This document shows positions 11,334 through 21,268 of a DNA stretch of 64,000 nucleotides, piece after piece; position 1 is the first letter of the stretch, and each line of letters opens with the position of its first letter. A program made the translations under genes and the position numbers. The stretch is from Pyropia yezoensis (taxonomy: Eukaryota; Rhodophyta; Bangiophyceae; Bangiales; Bangiaceae): contig CM020619.1 in NCBI GenBank assembly GCA_009829735.1, positions 20,961,816-21,025,815 of the forward strand, read 5' to 3'. Under the pieces are notes generated by a model. That model ran no database searches, was not told the origin of the DNA, and saw only the letters and a program-made list of their open reading frames with translations.

Positions 11334-12368
11334 TCAGTATTTGGTGGGGAAACCGCGGCCTTTGACCATCGCGGTCGTACGTCGCGGCATGGACCTAACA
11401 AGAGAGGCGAAGTAGGACTGCGGGATGCTCTCCCACGCATCGTTGAGGGCCTTGAACAGCTCCACCTTGTTCTTGGGGGGCGGGTGAATGGCCCGATCGC
11501 GGCGCTCCAGATAATCCCACGCGTTCTCAATGCAGTTCGCGTCCGAGCTCTGCGGAATCCACTGCAGGCACCGCAGACCGAGCTTCTCCCGTACCTGACG
11601 GCTGACAATAGCAGTGTGAGGGGGGGCCATGTCCTCCTGGTACAGCATTGCCTGCGTAGATCCAAACAGACGGAGTATTTCCGGGTAGACCATCGTGACG
11701 AGCATCTCGGTGTAGATGGCCGCGTTCATGCTCCCCTCTACAAGCACTAATGGCGTCCGTCCATGCTCGCAGATACCCCCCCACACCATCACGCTGTCTC
11801 GGCCAGACTTGAAGGTGGGTAACAGGCACTCCGGCAGCCACCGCTCGCCCTTCGCCCTCCAGACGCGCTTGTGTTCGTCCCATCCGCGCATCTCGAAGCG
11901 GCTCTCGTGGGTGAACAGGACGCACGACCACTCGACCTTCCACCCACGGCGAGCACGAGCCCACACGAGCCGCTTGCGCCGGTTCCGCTCACCCACATAC
12001 GGCTTGGGGACCGGCCGGAACGACCCAAAGTCGACCTTAGAGAGGGCTCGACGGAAGGTAGATGGAGACATCGGTTCTTTATTTCCCAGGTTGTACAACG
12101 TAGTCAGCTCACGCAGGGTGTTGTAGCGACCGTTCCGTACGATCCGCACGAGCCGCCGCAAGGCCTTGAGGCCGACCTTGGGGGGGCGACCGGGGCGGAA
12201 AGGGCGGGCAGTGTGGCCGTTCCGCCGGACACGCTTCGCAATGGCCGCAACGGTGGACTTGTGGATGCCCAACTGCCCCACAATGCTGCCATTAGATGCG
12301 CCATGGAGGGCCAGCTCCTCCACAGCCGTCCGCTCGGACAAAGACAGGCACCGGTAGCGCTTCGTCAT
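11334..12368 (-). CDS. Tc1/mariner transposase with first catalytic Asp replaced by His
   Basis: An intact 344 aa frame. Residues 6-50 and about 66-115 are two helix-turn-helix units separated by a GRPPK motif (60-64), the usual bipartite DNA-binding region. The DDE domain follows: LFTHESRF (151-158), MVWGGI (194-199), YQEDMAPPHTA (243-253) and QSSDANCIENAWDYL (273-287). D246 and E281 have 34 residues between them, defining DD34E. The first catalytic position, normally Asp in FTDESRF or FSDESRF, is His154, a single G-to-C change in the codon. Metal-dependent strand cleavage should be lost although the frame has no stop, so the copy is probably inactive yet young. The ATG at 12368 is preferred because the upstream extension is a Pro-rich run from a C-tract. 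Confidence 0.95.
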   Translation of the reverse strand: MTKRYRCLSLSERTAVEELALHGASNGSIVGQLGIHKSTVAAIAKRVRRNGHTARPFRPGRPPKVGLKALRRLVRIVRNGRYNTLRELTTLYNLGNKEPMSPSTFRRALSKVDFGSFRPVPKPYVGERNRRKRLVWARARRGWKVEWSCVLFTHESRFEMRGWDEHKRVWRAKGERWLPECLLPTFKSGRDSVMVWGGICEHGRTPLVLVEGSMNAAIYTEMLVTMVYPEILRLFGSTQAMLYQEDMAPPHTAIVSRQVREKLGLRCLQWIPQSSDANCIENAWDYLERRDRAIHPPPKNKVELFKALNDAWESIPQSYFASLVRSMPRRTTAMVKGRGFPTKY

Positions 12369-12544
12369 GGCGCCGGGGGGGCGGGGGGGGGGGGAAGGGG
12401 CCGGTGACAGTGACGGCAAGAATCGGTACCCGCCTGGACGGGCCCCGAACGGGGGGTGACATGCGCCCCAATGGGCTGGAATCGACTATTCTTGGACTTC
12501 GTGCATAAAAGTCTCTCTCGCAAGGGCAAGAAATCGGGGTAGGT

Positions 12545-12566
12545 AAAATATTCTGGGCTCCCACTG
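12545..12566 (-). repeat. Tc1 element right terminal inverted repeat
   Basis: Reverse complement starts CAGTGGGAGCCCAGAATATT. It is immediately followed by the second TA of the target duplication. Confidence 0.9.
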
Positions 12567-12614
12567 TACGGCCAAGAATCCCGCCTCCAGATCCGGTACG
12601 ACAGGGGTTCTGGC

Positions 12615-13213
12615 TGTGAATACGCTGGCAGGGGGGGGGCGCCTACTGAGCCGCACCCTCGTGCCTCGCGCAGGGGCGAGACGGGGAAACCCAACGAGCG
12701 ATCAGGGATTAGACGTTGGACCTGACCCTACGAAGACTGTGGAGATTACGACGTTTGGGATCGGTTAACCTTCGACGGGGTGGGGCCAAACGTCGACAAT
12801 GCTTGGTCAAACCTCGGCGGTGGTCGACTTGTTTCATTGATTGTGTCGGACCGGATTGGTTCGATTGTGTGCTTTACCAGACCATAATTGGTGGGTTTAT
12901 GCATTGTTATTGCTTGCGTGGAAGGGGGCGCTTGGCGATTTATCTTCCACATCCGTGGGCCTGCGGTAGTGTTGGCGAGGGGGGCTTGATTTGCGTCTGT
13001 GGGCGTGCCGAGTGCGCCCGCCCCAGCGTCCTGCGTACACGCGAGCGGCGGGGGAGGGTATAAGAGCCCCCGGCCGTGCACCTCAGTACCGGGCGCCCTT
13101 GTCCGGGCAGACTTGACATTGGAACTCACCATCCCACGTCGGGGTGTCGGGTCGCCAGTGTCTGTCTTGTGGGCTATACTGCGTTTTTCTCCACATCCTC
13201 GCCGATACTCACA
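12615..13213. repeat. LTR-like repeat beta, copy A
   Basis: Begins TGTGAATACG and ends ATACTCACA, so the ends form a TGTGA/TCACA inverted pair as in LTRs. A TATA-like TATAAG lies near 13060. The same sequence occurs at 46186..47296 and 57170..58282, where about 510 extra bases follow the TATA position. It directly precedes the copia internal region and could be its 5' LTR, but no matching copy lies at the other end of that element and no TGG primer site follows it. Confidence 0.6.
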
Positions 13214-13754
13214 ATCGTAATTTCCGTGCGGGCGAGAGTGACGCGCGTTGCATCACCGGGCGCGCCGCGGGTGCCGTAGGTGACCGTGCGTGCGTGCGCC
13301 GTGCGACACCGCGACGCCCTTCTCGGTCGCGTTCGATCGTACTGCCTCCTCCGTCGGTAACAGAGATTGTCTGACCTCCACGAGGGTCCCCTTCCCTTTA
13401 AGGCAAGCTTGGCAATAGCGTGCCAGGCGTGCATCTCAGTCTTTTTCGGGGCGATCATTACCGCTGTACCCTGGAGCGAGGTACCGCTGTACCCTGGAGG
13501 CGAGGTGCTCGTGTCATAGACCGGTGCCGGGCGGGTTCGATCGCGACCGGGGTGGGCGGCGAGGAGGTCTTCCGGTCCCGCACGTGCGGGCATCCTCGGC
13601 CGTTTCGTGCGCGTCTCGGTGGGTGGCTGCGTGCGGGCATGTGCACGCATCCGTTTCGTGCCCGTCCGTGTCTGTGTACACGCGCGTGGGCGGCGCCATC
13701 GTGCGGAGTACGCGGGGCTCCCACAAGTGACTTTCTCCGCAAGCCCGTTGCGGT
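13214..13754. other. Possible copia leader, no gene
   Basis: Sequence between repeat beta and the 12-base minisatellite, in the position of an untranslated leader of the copia element. A short local repeat (CTGTACCCTGGAG, twice) is seen near 13460-13500. No coding frame is supported. Confidence 0.4.
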
Positions 13755-14135
13755 CGTGAAGTCAAGTCAAGACCCGAGTCAAAATCCAAGATCAAGCTTC
13801 AAGTCATGGTTCAAGTCAAGGTTTTAAGTCGAGATCCAAGTAAAGGTCCGAGTCAAGCTTCAGGTCAAGGGTCGAGTTAAGGTCCAAGTCAAGCTGCAAG
13901 TCAAGATCCAATTCAAGGTTCCAGTCAAGGTCCAAGTCAAGCTGCGAGTCGAGATCGAAGTCAAGGTTCAAGTCAAGGTCCAAGTCAAGCTGCAAGTCAA
14001 GATCCAAGTTAAGGCTCAAGTCAAGGTCCAAGTGAAGGTCCAAGCCAATGTCCAAGTCAAGGTCAGACTCAAGGTCAAGGTCGATGTCGAGGTCAAGCGC
14101 AAGATCATCCACGATGTCAAGGCCAAGTCCACCAC
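13755..14135. repeat. 12-base minisatellite (CAAGTCAAGGTC type)
   Basis: About 30 imperfect copies of a 12-base unit. The reverse strand is open and would encode a Leu-Asp repeat, a by-product of the unit length being a multiple of three. It lies just upstream of the copia gag. Confidence 0.9.
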
Positions 14136-14208
14136 CAAAGTGTGGTCGTGCCCAAGTTGAGGACATCTTGTCGAGGGTGGTACTGCACCTCACACCAGCA
14201 CGTCGCCC

Positions 14209-15932
14209 TTGGGCTATCAGCCCACGACGTTTATGCCCCATGTGGCCATGGAGCATCTGTCGGACATGCAGCAGGGGCTGGTCATGGCCATCCGCTTCCT
14301 CATGGCTGACGCGGAGGGGGAACAGGTATCAGGGGAAGTCTTGCGGGCGCAGATCGCGGACCTGTATCCCTCCACTGTCTTCCAAAGCCCTGACATGATG
14401 AAGCAGCCCCTCATTCCTCAGACGCTGCATGCCTGGCTGCGCACCCATGACGTTCACCTGAGGGAGACGAAGGACATGCGCAGCGTAAAGCGATTGCCTG
14501 CGAGGCTCTGCCCGGATGGTGGAAGCTATTTGGCCGCGCAGGAGATATTGAACAACGTCGACCTGCGTCACGAGAGCCTGTGTCGTTATGAAGACGCACC
14601 GCCTGTGCCCGGATGGACCTCTGTCAAGGACGGATTCGTACCCACTCCGCCTTCTGGTGCTCGCTCGGTGGTTGCTGTGGATCATTGGGCCGCCAACGAC
14701 GACCGTGATGATCTGCTGCCGCCCCACCTTGGGAGTCAACACATCGGCTCTGGGCTTCCGCAGCTGACCTCTTTACGTCGCCCAGCCAGTCAGATCGACT
14801 CCGGTCGCCGGCAGCAGGTGGACTTTGGGAATTACGGTCCGGCCTGCGAACGAACGCCGCGGACAAGACGGATACTACTGTAGCGCACCGGATCTCCCTC
14901 CGCTTCAAGAACGAAAGCTCCAGATTCTCCGGGGACGCTTGCGACTTCCTCAATGAATACGCGGCTGACTACGAGCTGATCTGCGAAGACTACGAGTTAT
15001 CAGCCAATCAGATGCTCCGCTTCTTCTACAACCTTCTCCGCGGAGACGCCGAGCGGATTTACCTGAACGAGCTGGTACACACGGTGGACACCTACGAGCT
15101 GATGGTCGCCCGTATCCGCAACGAGTATCAATCCGATGTCCGACAGAGCCAAGCCCGCAACAAGTTGGCTTCCCTTCGCATGAAGGCGTTTGAGGCCAAG
15201 GGCATGTCATTCGAAAAGGCGTTGACGTCCACCTACGAGGAGGTTCTCACTGGCTCGAAGCTACTCTCGCCGTCGCACTCTGGCGAGGTCTTTCGGGTGG
15301 AGTACCCACGTGACGCGATGGTCGGCTTCGAGTGAGCTACCGAACCCCGCAGCCGTGTCTCCCCCCATAAGCTTGGCTTTCAAACACTTTATGGTGAGCT
15401 GCAGGCTACCCTTTTCCAGCACCAAGAGGTTAAGCGAGCTCGTCTGCACGACGCCGTGGCGGGCATCGCCACCAAGGCGGACGCCGACGGGGAGGTTGGT
15501 ACCTACTATCAAGGCCAAGGTAAATACGAGTGTAAGCACGTCGGCGTGGGGAACCCTGCTGCTGGCACGACAACCGGGCGATTCAATCCTCTGTCAATCA
15601 TGAGTTTATTCAATTGTGACGTCCCCAAGCATACCTTCAACGATTGCCCGCTTCCGCGTGACGTGGCCCGCGCTGGCCTCAAGCAGCTCTGGTACCCTTT
15701 TAAGCGCAAGGCCGGCCTTGACGCTACCACCCAAGTTCTGTTTGAGCTTTGCACGCGGGTGAACGAGTCGGCAGCGACGGGCGCCCAGGAGGCGGACACG
15801 GATGCTGGCGCCACCCAGCAACATGATAAGGCCGAGGCAGACACACTTCTTGCCACGCCCGTCAATGGCTCGAAGGCTACTGGTGGTGGCCAGGACGGTA
15901 ATGACGGGCAAGTTCGTGTTGCGAGGGATTGA
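14209..15932 (+). pseudogene. copia gag, broken
   Basis: The first frame (14209..14883, 224 aa) ends at a TAG. A second frame about 130 bases on (from 15012) continues the capsid-type helix pattern (RFFYNLLRGDAERIYL, then MVARIRNEYQSDVRQ). It has a TGA at 15333 where TGG would keep the frame open, then runs on in the same frame to 15932. A zinc-knuckle remnant near 15600 reads LFNCDVPKHTFNDC; the first Cys of the C-X2-C-X4-H-X4-C box is Leu. The gag packages element RNA in related elements. At least one frameshift and two stops make this copy non-functional. Confidence 0.8.
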
Positions 15933-15950
15933 CTAGTACGCCTTTCCTCA

Positions 15951-18900
15951 AGACAAGACTGAAGCGTCCACCCGCCACACCTGTGGACAAGGAATTTCTT
16001 ACGATACTGAATGCGGCCGAAAGCTTCGAGGGTGCCTTAATGGACATCGGAGCGTAGAAAACGGTCATTGGAAAGCGCCAGGCAGAGGCTTACATGGCGA
16101 GCCACAACCAGGGAGCAACCCTGCGTAACAATACTGGAATGTTGTACCGGTTTGGTGGGGGACGGCATGCATGCATTGGGACCGTAGCCATGCGCATACC
16201 TATCACCAATTGCTTTATGATCCTGATTGAGGTCGACGTCGTGGACATCAACGTGCCCATGCTTTTGGGCCTGGACTTCCTAGACGAGAATAAGATGTAC
16301 GTGAACAAAACGACGAATACGCTGATATGCTTGAACGAGAGCATTCAAGTGCCGCTGGTGCGCAAAAAGGGACACATTTTCTTCTAATGGGGAGCGGACG
16401 TCTTTTACACCTTCCCAGAGCTGCAGCGCATCCAAAAGGATTTCTTCCATGCCAGCCCCGAGAGATTTTACGCACATATGCGGCGCGCCAAGGTAGACGA
16501 TTCTGTGCCTTTGACGCTGAAGCAGCTTCAAAATGCCGCGGACGCATGCGACGTTTGCCAACGCCTGTCCAAGGAACCCAACCGCTTCCGAGTGGCTCCT
16601 CCCCAAGACGATGTATGGTTCAACCGATTGGTCTTTCTGGGCCTAATGCTCCTCGAGGGGGATGCCGTCCTGCACGTGGTGGTCTGTAAAACTCTTTGGA
16701 GTGCGGCTGGCTTTATGGGCAAGGGCCAGACGGTCGATGCCACGTGGAGCCTGTTATTCAAGATCTAGGTGGCCGCCTACGTCGGGTACCCCCAAGAGAT
16801 GCACCTCGACCAAGGGCCACAGCTGCAAGGGCTACAATGGAGGACGCGACTGGATACGGCAGGTATTAAACAGCGGGACTCTAGAGTCGAGAGCCACAAC
16901 GCCCTTGGTGCCGGTGAGCGCTATCACGCGATCCTACGCCAGATCTTCCGGCACGTGCGTGCGGCTCACCCAAGCATCGACATGAGTCAAGCTCTGTCAT
17001 TATCCGTCTGGGCAATGCACCAGACTGCGGGCCCAATGGGGATGTCAGCTACCCTTCCGGGATTTGGCTTCAACCCTCGTATACCTGTGAGCCCTGTGGA
17101 CCAGTCAGCGCAGCGGGAGCGGAGCAGTACATTGGAGGAGGCGCGCGCGGACGTGGTGAGGCGTCTCGCCCATGCAAGACTGAGCACAGCTCTACGACGC
17201 AACGTGCCTAAAGCGTCTGACAACAAGATTCACCCTGGCATGCGAGTTCTCGTATACCGCAAGAAGCCCGTCGACGAATGGCAAAGCCCATACACTGTAC
17301 ATGGGCACGATGGGAAGCACGATTGGCTGGACATCAACGACCGCCTCAAGCTCTTCTCCATCGTAAAGCCTCAGGAGTATCTACCCGCTCAGGATGCTGG
17401 TGGGGAAGCGGCTGCGGTGGCGACCGTTGATCCTCCTAGCGACCCAGACATGAGTAGCTTGGTTGACGCCATTATTGCGGGAGACACTTTGCCCTGCAAC
17501 TTGGGACAGCGCTTTGGCTCCATACAAGAGAACGCATACGGCGACACCCAGGCTGAGGTGGAGACACCCCTCCAGATTTTCAAGACCGAGGTGCTCAAGC
17601 CAGGGGACCCACAGGCATCCGGCGCTGAGGTCAAGGCTGCAAGGCTGGAGGAGGTCGATCGGCTTCTGAAGCGTGGCGGGTTCAAGAAGATGCGCCGCGA
17701 GGAGGTGCCCGACCGTGGAACTATTATCAAGGGTCGCGTTGTGAACGCCATCAATCACGTCGAGACATCTCACCCGAAGTTCGAGTGGCGTTACGTTCTG
17801 CAAGGGCACAAGGACAAGGAGAAGCCGTTTATCGTCCACAACATCTCCATTTTGCAGCAGAGCTCTACGAAAATTATCTTGCCAGCCAGTGCGGTGCTCA
17901 ACTTTCGGGTCTTCTCCCACGACGTCAACGAAGCGTACTTGCAGAGTAAAGAAGGACTCACGCGGACCATTTACCTTCAGCCTCGACGGGAAGATGCCAA
18001 GCTTTTCGGACTTGAAGAGGGCGAGCTGCTGCTCCTACTTCTGCCTCTTTACGGGATCTGCGACGCTGGAGACTACGGGGCCGTGACGCTTACATGCCAT
18101 GTGAAGGGCGATCTCTGCATGGTCTCCTTGATTGGGGACCAGTCCCTCTTTATGAAGGAGGTTGATGAAATTGCTGTTGGCCTCCTCTGTGGCTGCGACG
18201 ACGACCCTCGTAATAGAGGCAACGACTTCTTCCAGGCGCTGACGGAACGGAAGCTGCAGACCTTCGATTCAGCGCCGAGGGTCTGGCACAACGTCGAGCT
18301 CGTCGGCGTCGTCATCAAGACGCTGCCGGGAGCGCCGCGGAGTTTTACACAAAGCCAAGAATCATACATCAGGGCCGCGCGCAAGCGACCAATGGACATG
18401 ACCTTCAACGCTGTCGTGTCGGCCTGCGCTGGTTTTAATGGCTGGCGCACCGCCGGCCTGACCTTTGCTGCGCCATGAACAGGTCTGCACAGGTGACAGC
18501 CGAAACCTTCTGCGAGCGTCACATCAAGGAGCTCAACAAGACCGTCAAGAATGCCCATGAAACCAAGGAGTTGGTGCTGACCTACGGCCAGATGGACCGA
18601 GAGACGCTGCACATCCGCGCTTACGCCGATGAATCCTTTGCCAACAATGACGACTTCTCGTAGAAGCTGGGGTATATCGTGATGCTGTGCGACGGGAACA
18701 ACCAATGCCGCGTACTGAGCTACACAAGAAAGAAGGCCCGCCGTGTCGTGCGGAGTATTCTAGCAGGGGAAGTCTACGCCTTTGCCGACGTGTTCGACAC
18801 CGCCCTCATACTCAAGCACGATCTCCAGCGCATCTATCTCCGACGCATTCCGCTCGTGATGCGCACCGACTCGAAGCAGATGTTCGACGTCATCAATAGG

Positions 18901-19142
18901 GCATCCCACACTACGTAGAGGCGTTTGATGATTGACGTGGCAGCAGCTCGAGAGGCGTACAACCGTCACGAGATCTCCGACGTAGGGCTGGTGCTGTCTG
19001 AGCACAACATCGCCGATAGGCTCACCAAGCCGGGGCAGTGTGCGGCGCTGAGTAAGTTGATGTGGACGGCTATGGATGGAAGCCCCATGCAGGAGTGGAT
19101 ACCTCGCACCGATGCGTTGCCGCGGCACTCGGGTGTAGAAAA
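15951..19142 (+). pseudogene. copia pol (PR-INT-RT-RH), broken
   Basis: Protease: LMDIGA then a TAG at 16055, then KTVIGKRQAEA. Integrase: a zinc-binding remnant with CDVCQRLSKEP; the first catalytic Asp of the usual DLMFL motif is Gly (FLGLMLL), the second Asp is present in HLDQGPQ, and Glu lies in SHNALGAGERYH with copia DD35E spacing. RT: 17570-18300; the YVDD box is replaced by CDDD (GCDDDPRNRGN). RNase H: YADESF, AGEVYAF and RTDSKQMFD retain Asp-Glu-Asp; the C-terminal IDVAAAREAYNRHEI and NIADRLTKPGQ motifs are typical of the group. Stops lie at 16055, 16385, 16766, 18476, 18661 and 18916, with a frameshift near 18475. Not a functional gene. Confidence 0.9.
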
Positions 19143-19547
19143 TGTGGAATATGTGATGATAAATAATGAGGAAATGGGACCGACCGGCCGCAAGAGCGGA
19201 AAGCGACAGCTATTACCGTTAAGGCAAAAAAGACAGTCCTTTACGGCCCGGACGTCCAATGGGGAGCAAGCCAGCCCGACGGCGGCGGCGAGCCCCCACG
19301 TCGAAGATAAGGGCAAAGCATCATGCCGGTCGAGCCACCGATCGGAGGCGGAAAGGCCGATGGCTACGAGCATGGCAAACAATACGAAAGATCCCTCCAA
19401 AACAACGACAGCTAACAATACAAAACAAAGGCAGTCCCTCAGAGGGCGAGCCACAAGTGACCCTAAACCAACAAGGTTGAAGCCACCAGTCAGGGGGGCT
19501 ACAAGGTCGACAATACCGGAATTTGGTTGAACGGCGGATATGTTACA
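19143..19547. repeat. LTR-like repeat alpha, copy A
   Basis: 405 bases from TGTGGAATATG to ATGTTACA. A copy of nearly the same length (406) is at 45767..46172 and again at 56751..57156, with different flanks on both sides, so these are real unit ends. In the other copies a tRNA-like primer site adjoins its left end on the minus strand, making it the 5' LTR of the minus-strand gypsy element Gyp-4. Here it follows copia pol directly and could be a solo LTR or the copia 3' LTR. No target duplication is evident. Confidence 0.7.
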
Positions 19548-20166
19548 TACCCCCATTCCAAGCTTCGAGCCGTCTCGGCGAGGTCGTGTCGAATGCAAAT
19601 CGCACACTGGTAGTGCCTTGACGGGTGGCCGAACTGGCGTGGGCGGGCTCCATTGAGCTGGTCGGGTGCCGCCACCCACATGGCGTTTGAAGCGCTAGAG
19701 GGACCGATCTGGCCCGGGGTCAGCAGTTCGCTGTGGTAGTAAAGGCCGGGCGGCGCGGCTTCCTGGAGTTGCCGTCGGTGCGTGCGTGTGATCTGCACGT
19801 TTTTCTGCTGGTTGTTCAGATGTTGGACCACCAGGTCGCTGGCCCGTCGCGTGTTGTGCACGTTTTGCTCTTGTGTGCTGTGCACACGGTTCCCGTCTCC
19901 GCTGAGCTTGCGGCACGGCGTTGCCACCGTGCATGCGTGCGTGGGTGGTTGGCCAGCTGGCCATGGACCTACGTTTACGCCATTGGGCACCTTGGGCTAG
20001 TTGGACACGCACCCGTCTCTTCTCGGCACGTCTGGTTTAGGCCTCGACAACCCGCAAGGGTGCCCGGCGGCGAGGGGAGGTGGATGCTGGCCAGTTGGCT
20101 AGGCTGACGGCGGCTTCGCCGATTGCGGGGCGTGTTCTGGGTCTCTTTTCCGCTTACTATTCTTGA
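19548..20166. other. Unassigned sequence left of the nested elements
   Basis: No domain found. It may be the upstream region of the plus-strand ORF that starts near 20167, or decayed LTR sequence of the element that carried it. Confidence 0.35.
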
Positions 20167-20415
20167 GCGCTGGACCTGTTCAAGGTCAAGGCACAACGAC
20201 GGCCCACGGCAGCGTCGACGGCAAGGGCGTCCAAGGGTCGTCAAGATCAAGGACAAAGTAACTGTGTGACTGATCAAGTGGTCGCACCTCAGAATGGCGG
20301 AAGGCATTCCCGCAGTTGGGCTGGGTGCTGCCCCGTGGGGCCGTTCGAAGTTGTTGCGTGCGCCGATTGGGCGGTGCTCGGGTATTACCGCAGCGCGGAG
20401 GCGACGTCTATGGAC
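20167..20415 (+). pseudogene. Interrupted plus-strand ORF1 (target gene), 5' part
   Basis: An open frame follows the TGA at 20164 and reaches the left end of Gyp-1 in the middle of the codons ATG GAC at 20410-20415. The same frame resumes at 25882 after Gyp-1 when one copy of the 5-base duplication (TGGAC here, TGGAT at 25877) is removed. The start codon is uncertain: the only ATG in this part is at 20410. I recognise no domain. This is the first piece of a two-ORF unit that Gyp-1 and Gyp-2 have split. Confidence 0.6.
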
Positions 20416-20884
20416 TGTGGCAAAAACGACTCGCACACACGGCACCCAGGTTGGGGCGGTGCGCAAGTGTTGCCTCCCGTGTCGGGGGAACCGAAAGAAG
20501 TGCTAGTTGCACACACTCTATCCCTGTTGTCGGGCAAACCCCCCGCGACAAAACAAGAAGATGGTGTGTGAACCAACAGTTTCTTGGTCTGGAAGGGGAA
20601 GCGAGGCCAAGCCCCGCTGTCCCTCCCCTTATCCCTCCCAGGGTCCCCTCAGAACCTCGCCACTCGAAATCTCCAACCCCAGCACCTGCCCACCAGGCCA
20701 CACGAAAATTCAAGACGATAAATGCCGAAAACCCTCAAATCCACGTTGGATTTACTACTAGGCTAACTATCCCTAACTTAGGGAATATGGACCCAAATAC
20801 ATGAGGAGAAATGGTTCAGGCTGGTTGCCTGCCACCCCTTGCATGGCACGTGTTGCCCCCCTGCCTGGGGTCAATACTGCCACA
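20416..20884 (-). repeat. Gyp-1 3' LTR
   Basis: 469 bases, TGTGGCA to TGCCACA on the plus strand. It is highly similar to 27026..27496 and 32525..32995. Confidence 0.9.
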
Positions 20885-20931
20885 CTCCCCTCTCCTCAGG
20901 TCCGACCGACCCAGTCGGCCCTGCGAGGGGG

Positions 20932-20939
20932 TATAGAAA
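20932..20939 (+). promoter_or_regulatory. TATA-like site inside Gyp-1, facing the antisense module
   Basis: TATAGAAA in GGGGGTATAGAAACGCAC lies 48 bases inside the 3' LTR and about 330 bases upstream of the antisense ORF start. The same site survives in Gyp-2 (27544..27551), where the module is deleted. Promoter activity is inferred only. Confidence 0.4.
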
Positions 20940-21268
20940 CGCACATCGCGGCGTTGGGGGCGCGACTTGCTGTCCCTCCCCCGGTACGTCACGCGGTCGT
21001 CCAGGCGGTCACGTCGACCGCCCCTCTCCTCAAGCTTTCCCACTTGGCAGCTTGCTCTTATCGGTACTCACCTCACAACCACCAGCACATCCCCTTCACC
21101 TTACCCTGGGCCGCCCCACGATAGGGAGGCCACCCGTCTACCCACGATCCGAGCTCCCCTCAACTCGAGGTGGATCTCGTGCAGCGGCAACCAGGTCGTC
21201 TCTCCCGAACTTGGGGAGAGCCATGGTGACCCCGGGGGTGGGGCTCCGCGGTCGCTCCGGGGGATGAG

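Larger units (their letters stand above)
11253..12566 (-). mobile_element. Complete Tc1/mariner element, 1314 bp
   Basis: Both ends begin CAGTGGGAGCCCAG in inverted orientation and continue into A/T-rich sequence, and each is directly flanked by TA (11251-11252 and 12567-12568), the target duplicated by Tc1/mariner elements. One transposase frame fills the interior on the minus strand. Length, TIR, TA duplication and DD34E spacing all fit the superfamily. The element is structurally complete but its transposase carries a catalytic substitution. Confidence 0.95.
13214..19142 (+). mobile_element. Ty1/copia retrotransposon internal region, decayed
   Basis: Domain order on the plus strand is gag, protease, integrase, reverse transcriptase, RNase H; integrase before RT identifies the copia group. 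Six in-frame stops in pol, frameshifts and several lost catalytic residues show an old copy. It lies between repeat beta and repeat alpha, neither securely its own LTR. Confidence 0.9.

Noticed and set aside
13816..14256. Leu-Asp repeat protein on the minus strand
   Set aside because: Direct translation of the 12-base minisatellite, antisense to the copia leader.
19143..19547. Repeat alpha as the certain 3' LTR of the copia element
   Set aside because: No matching 5' copy precedes the copia gag, and elsewhere the repeat abuts a primer site of a minus-strand gypsy element.
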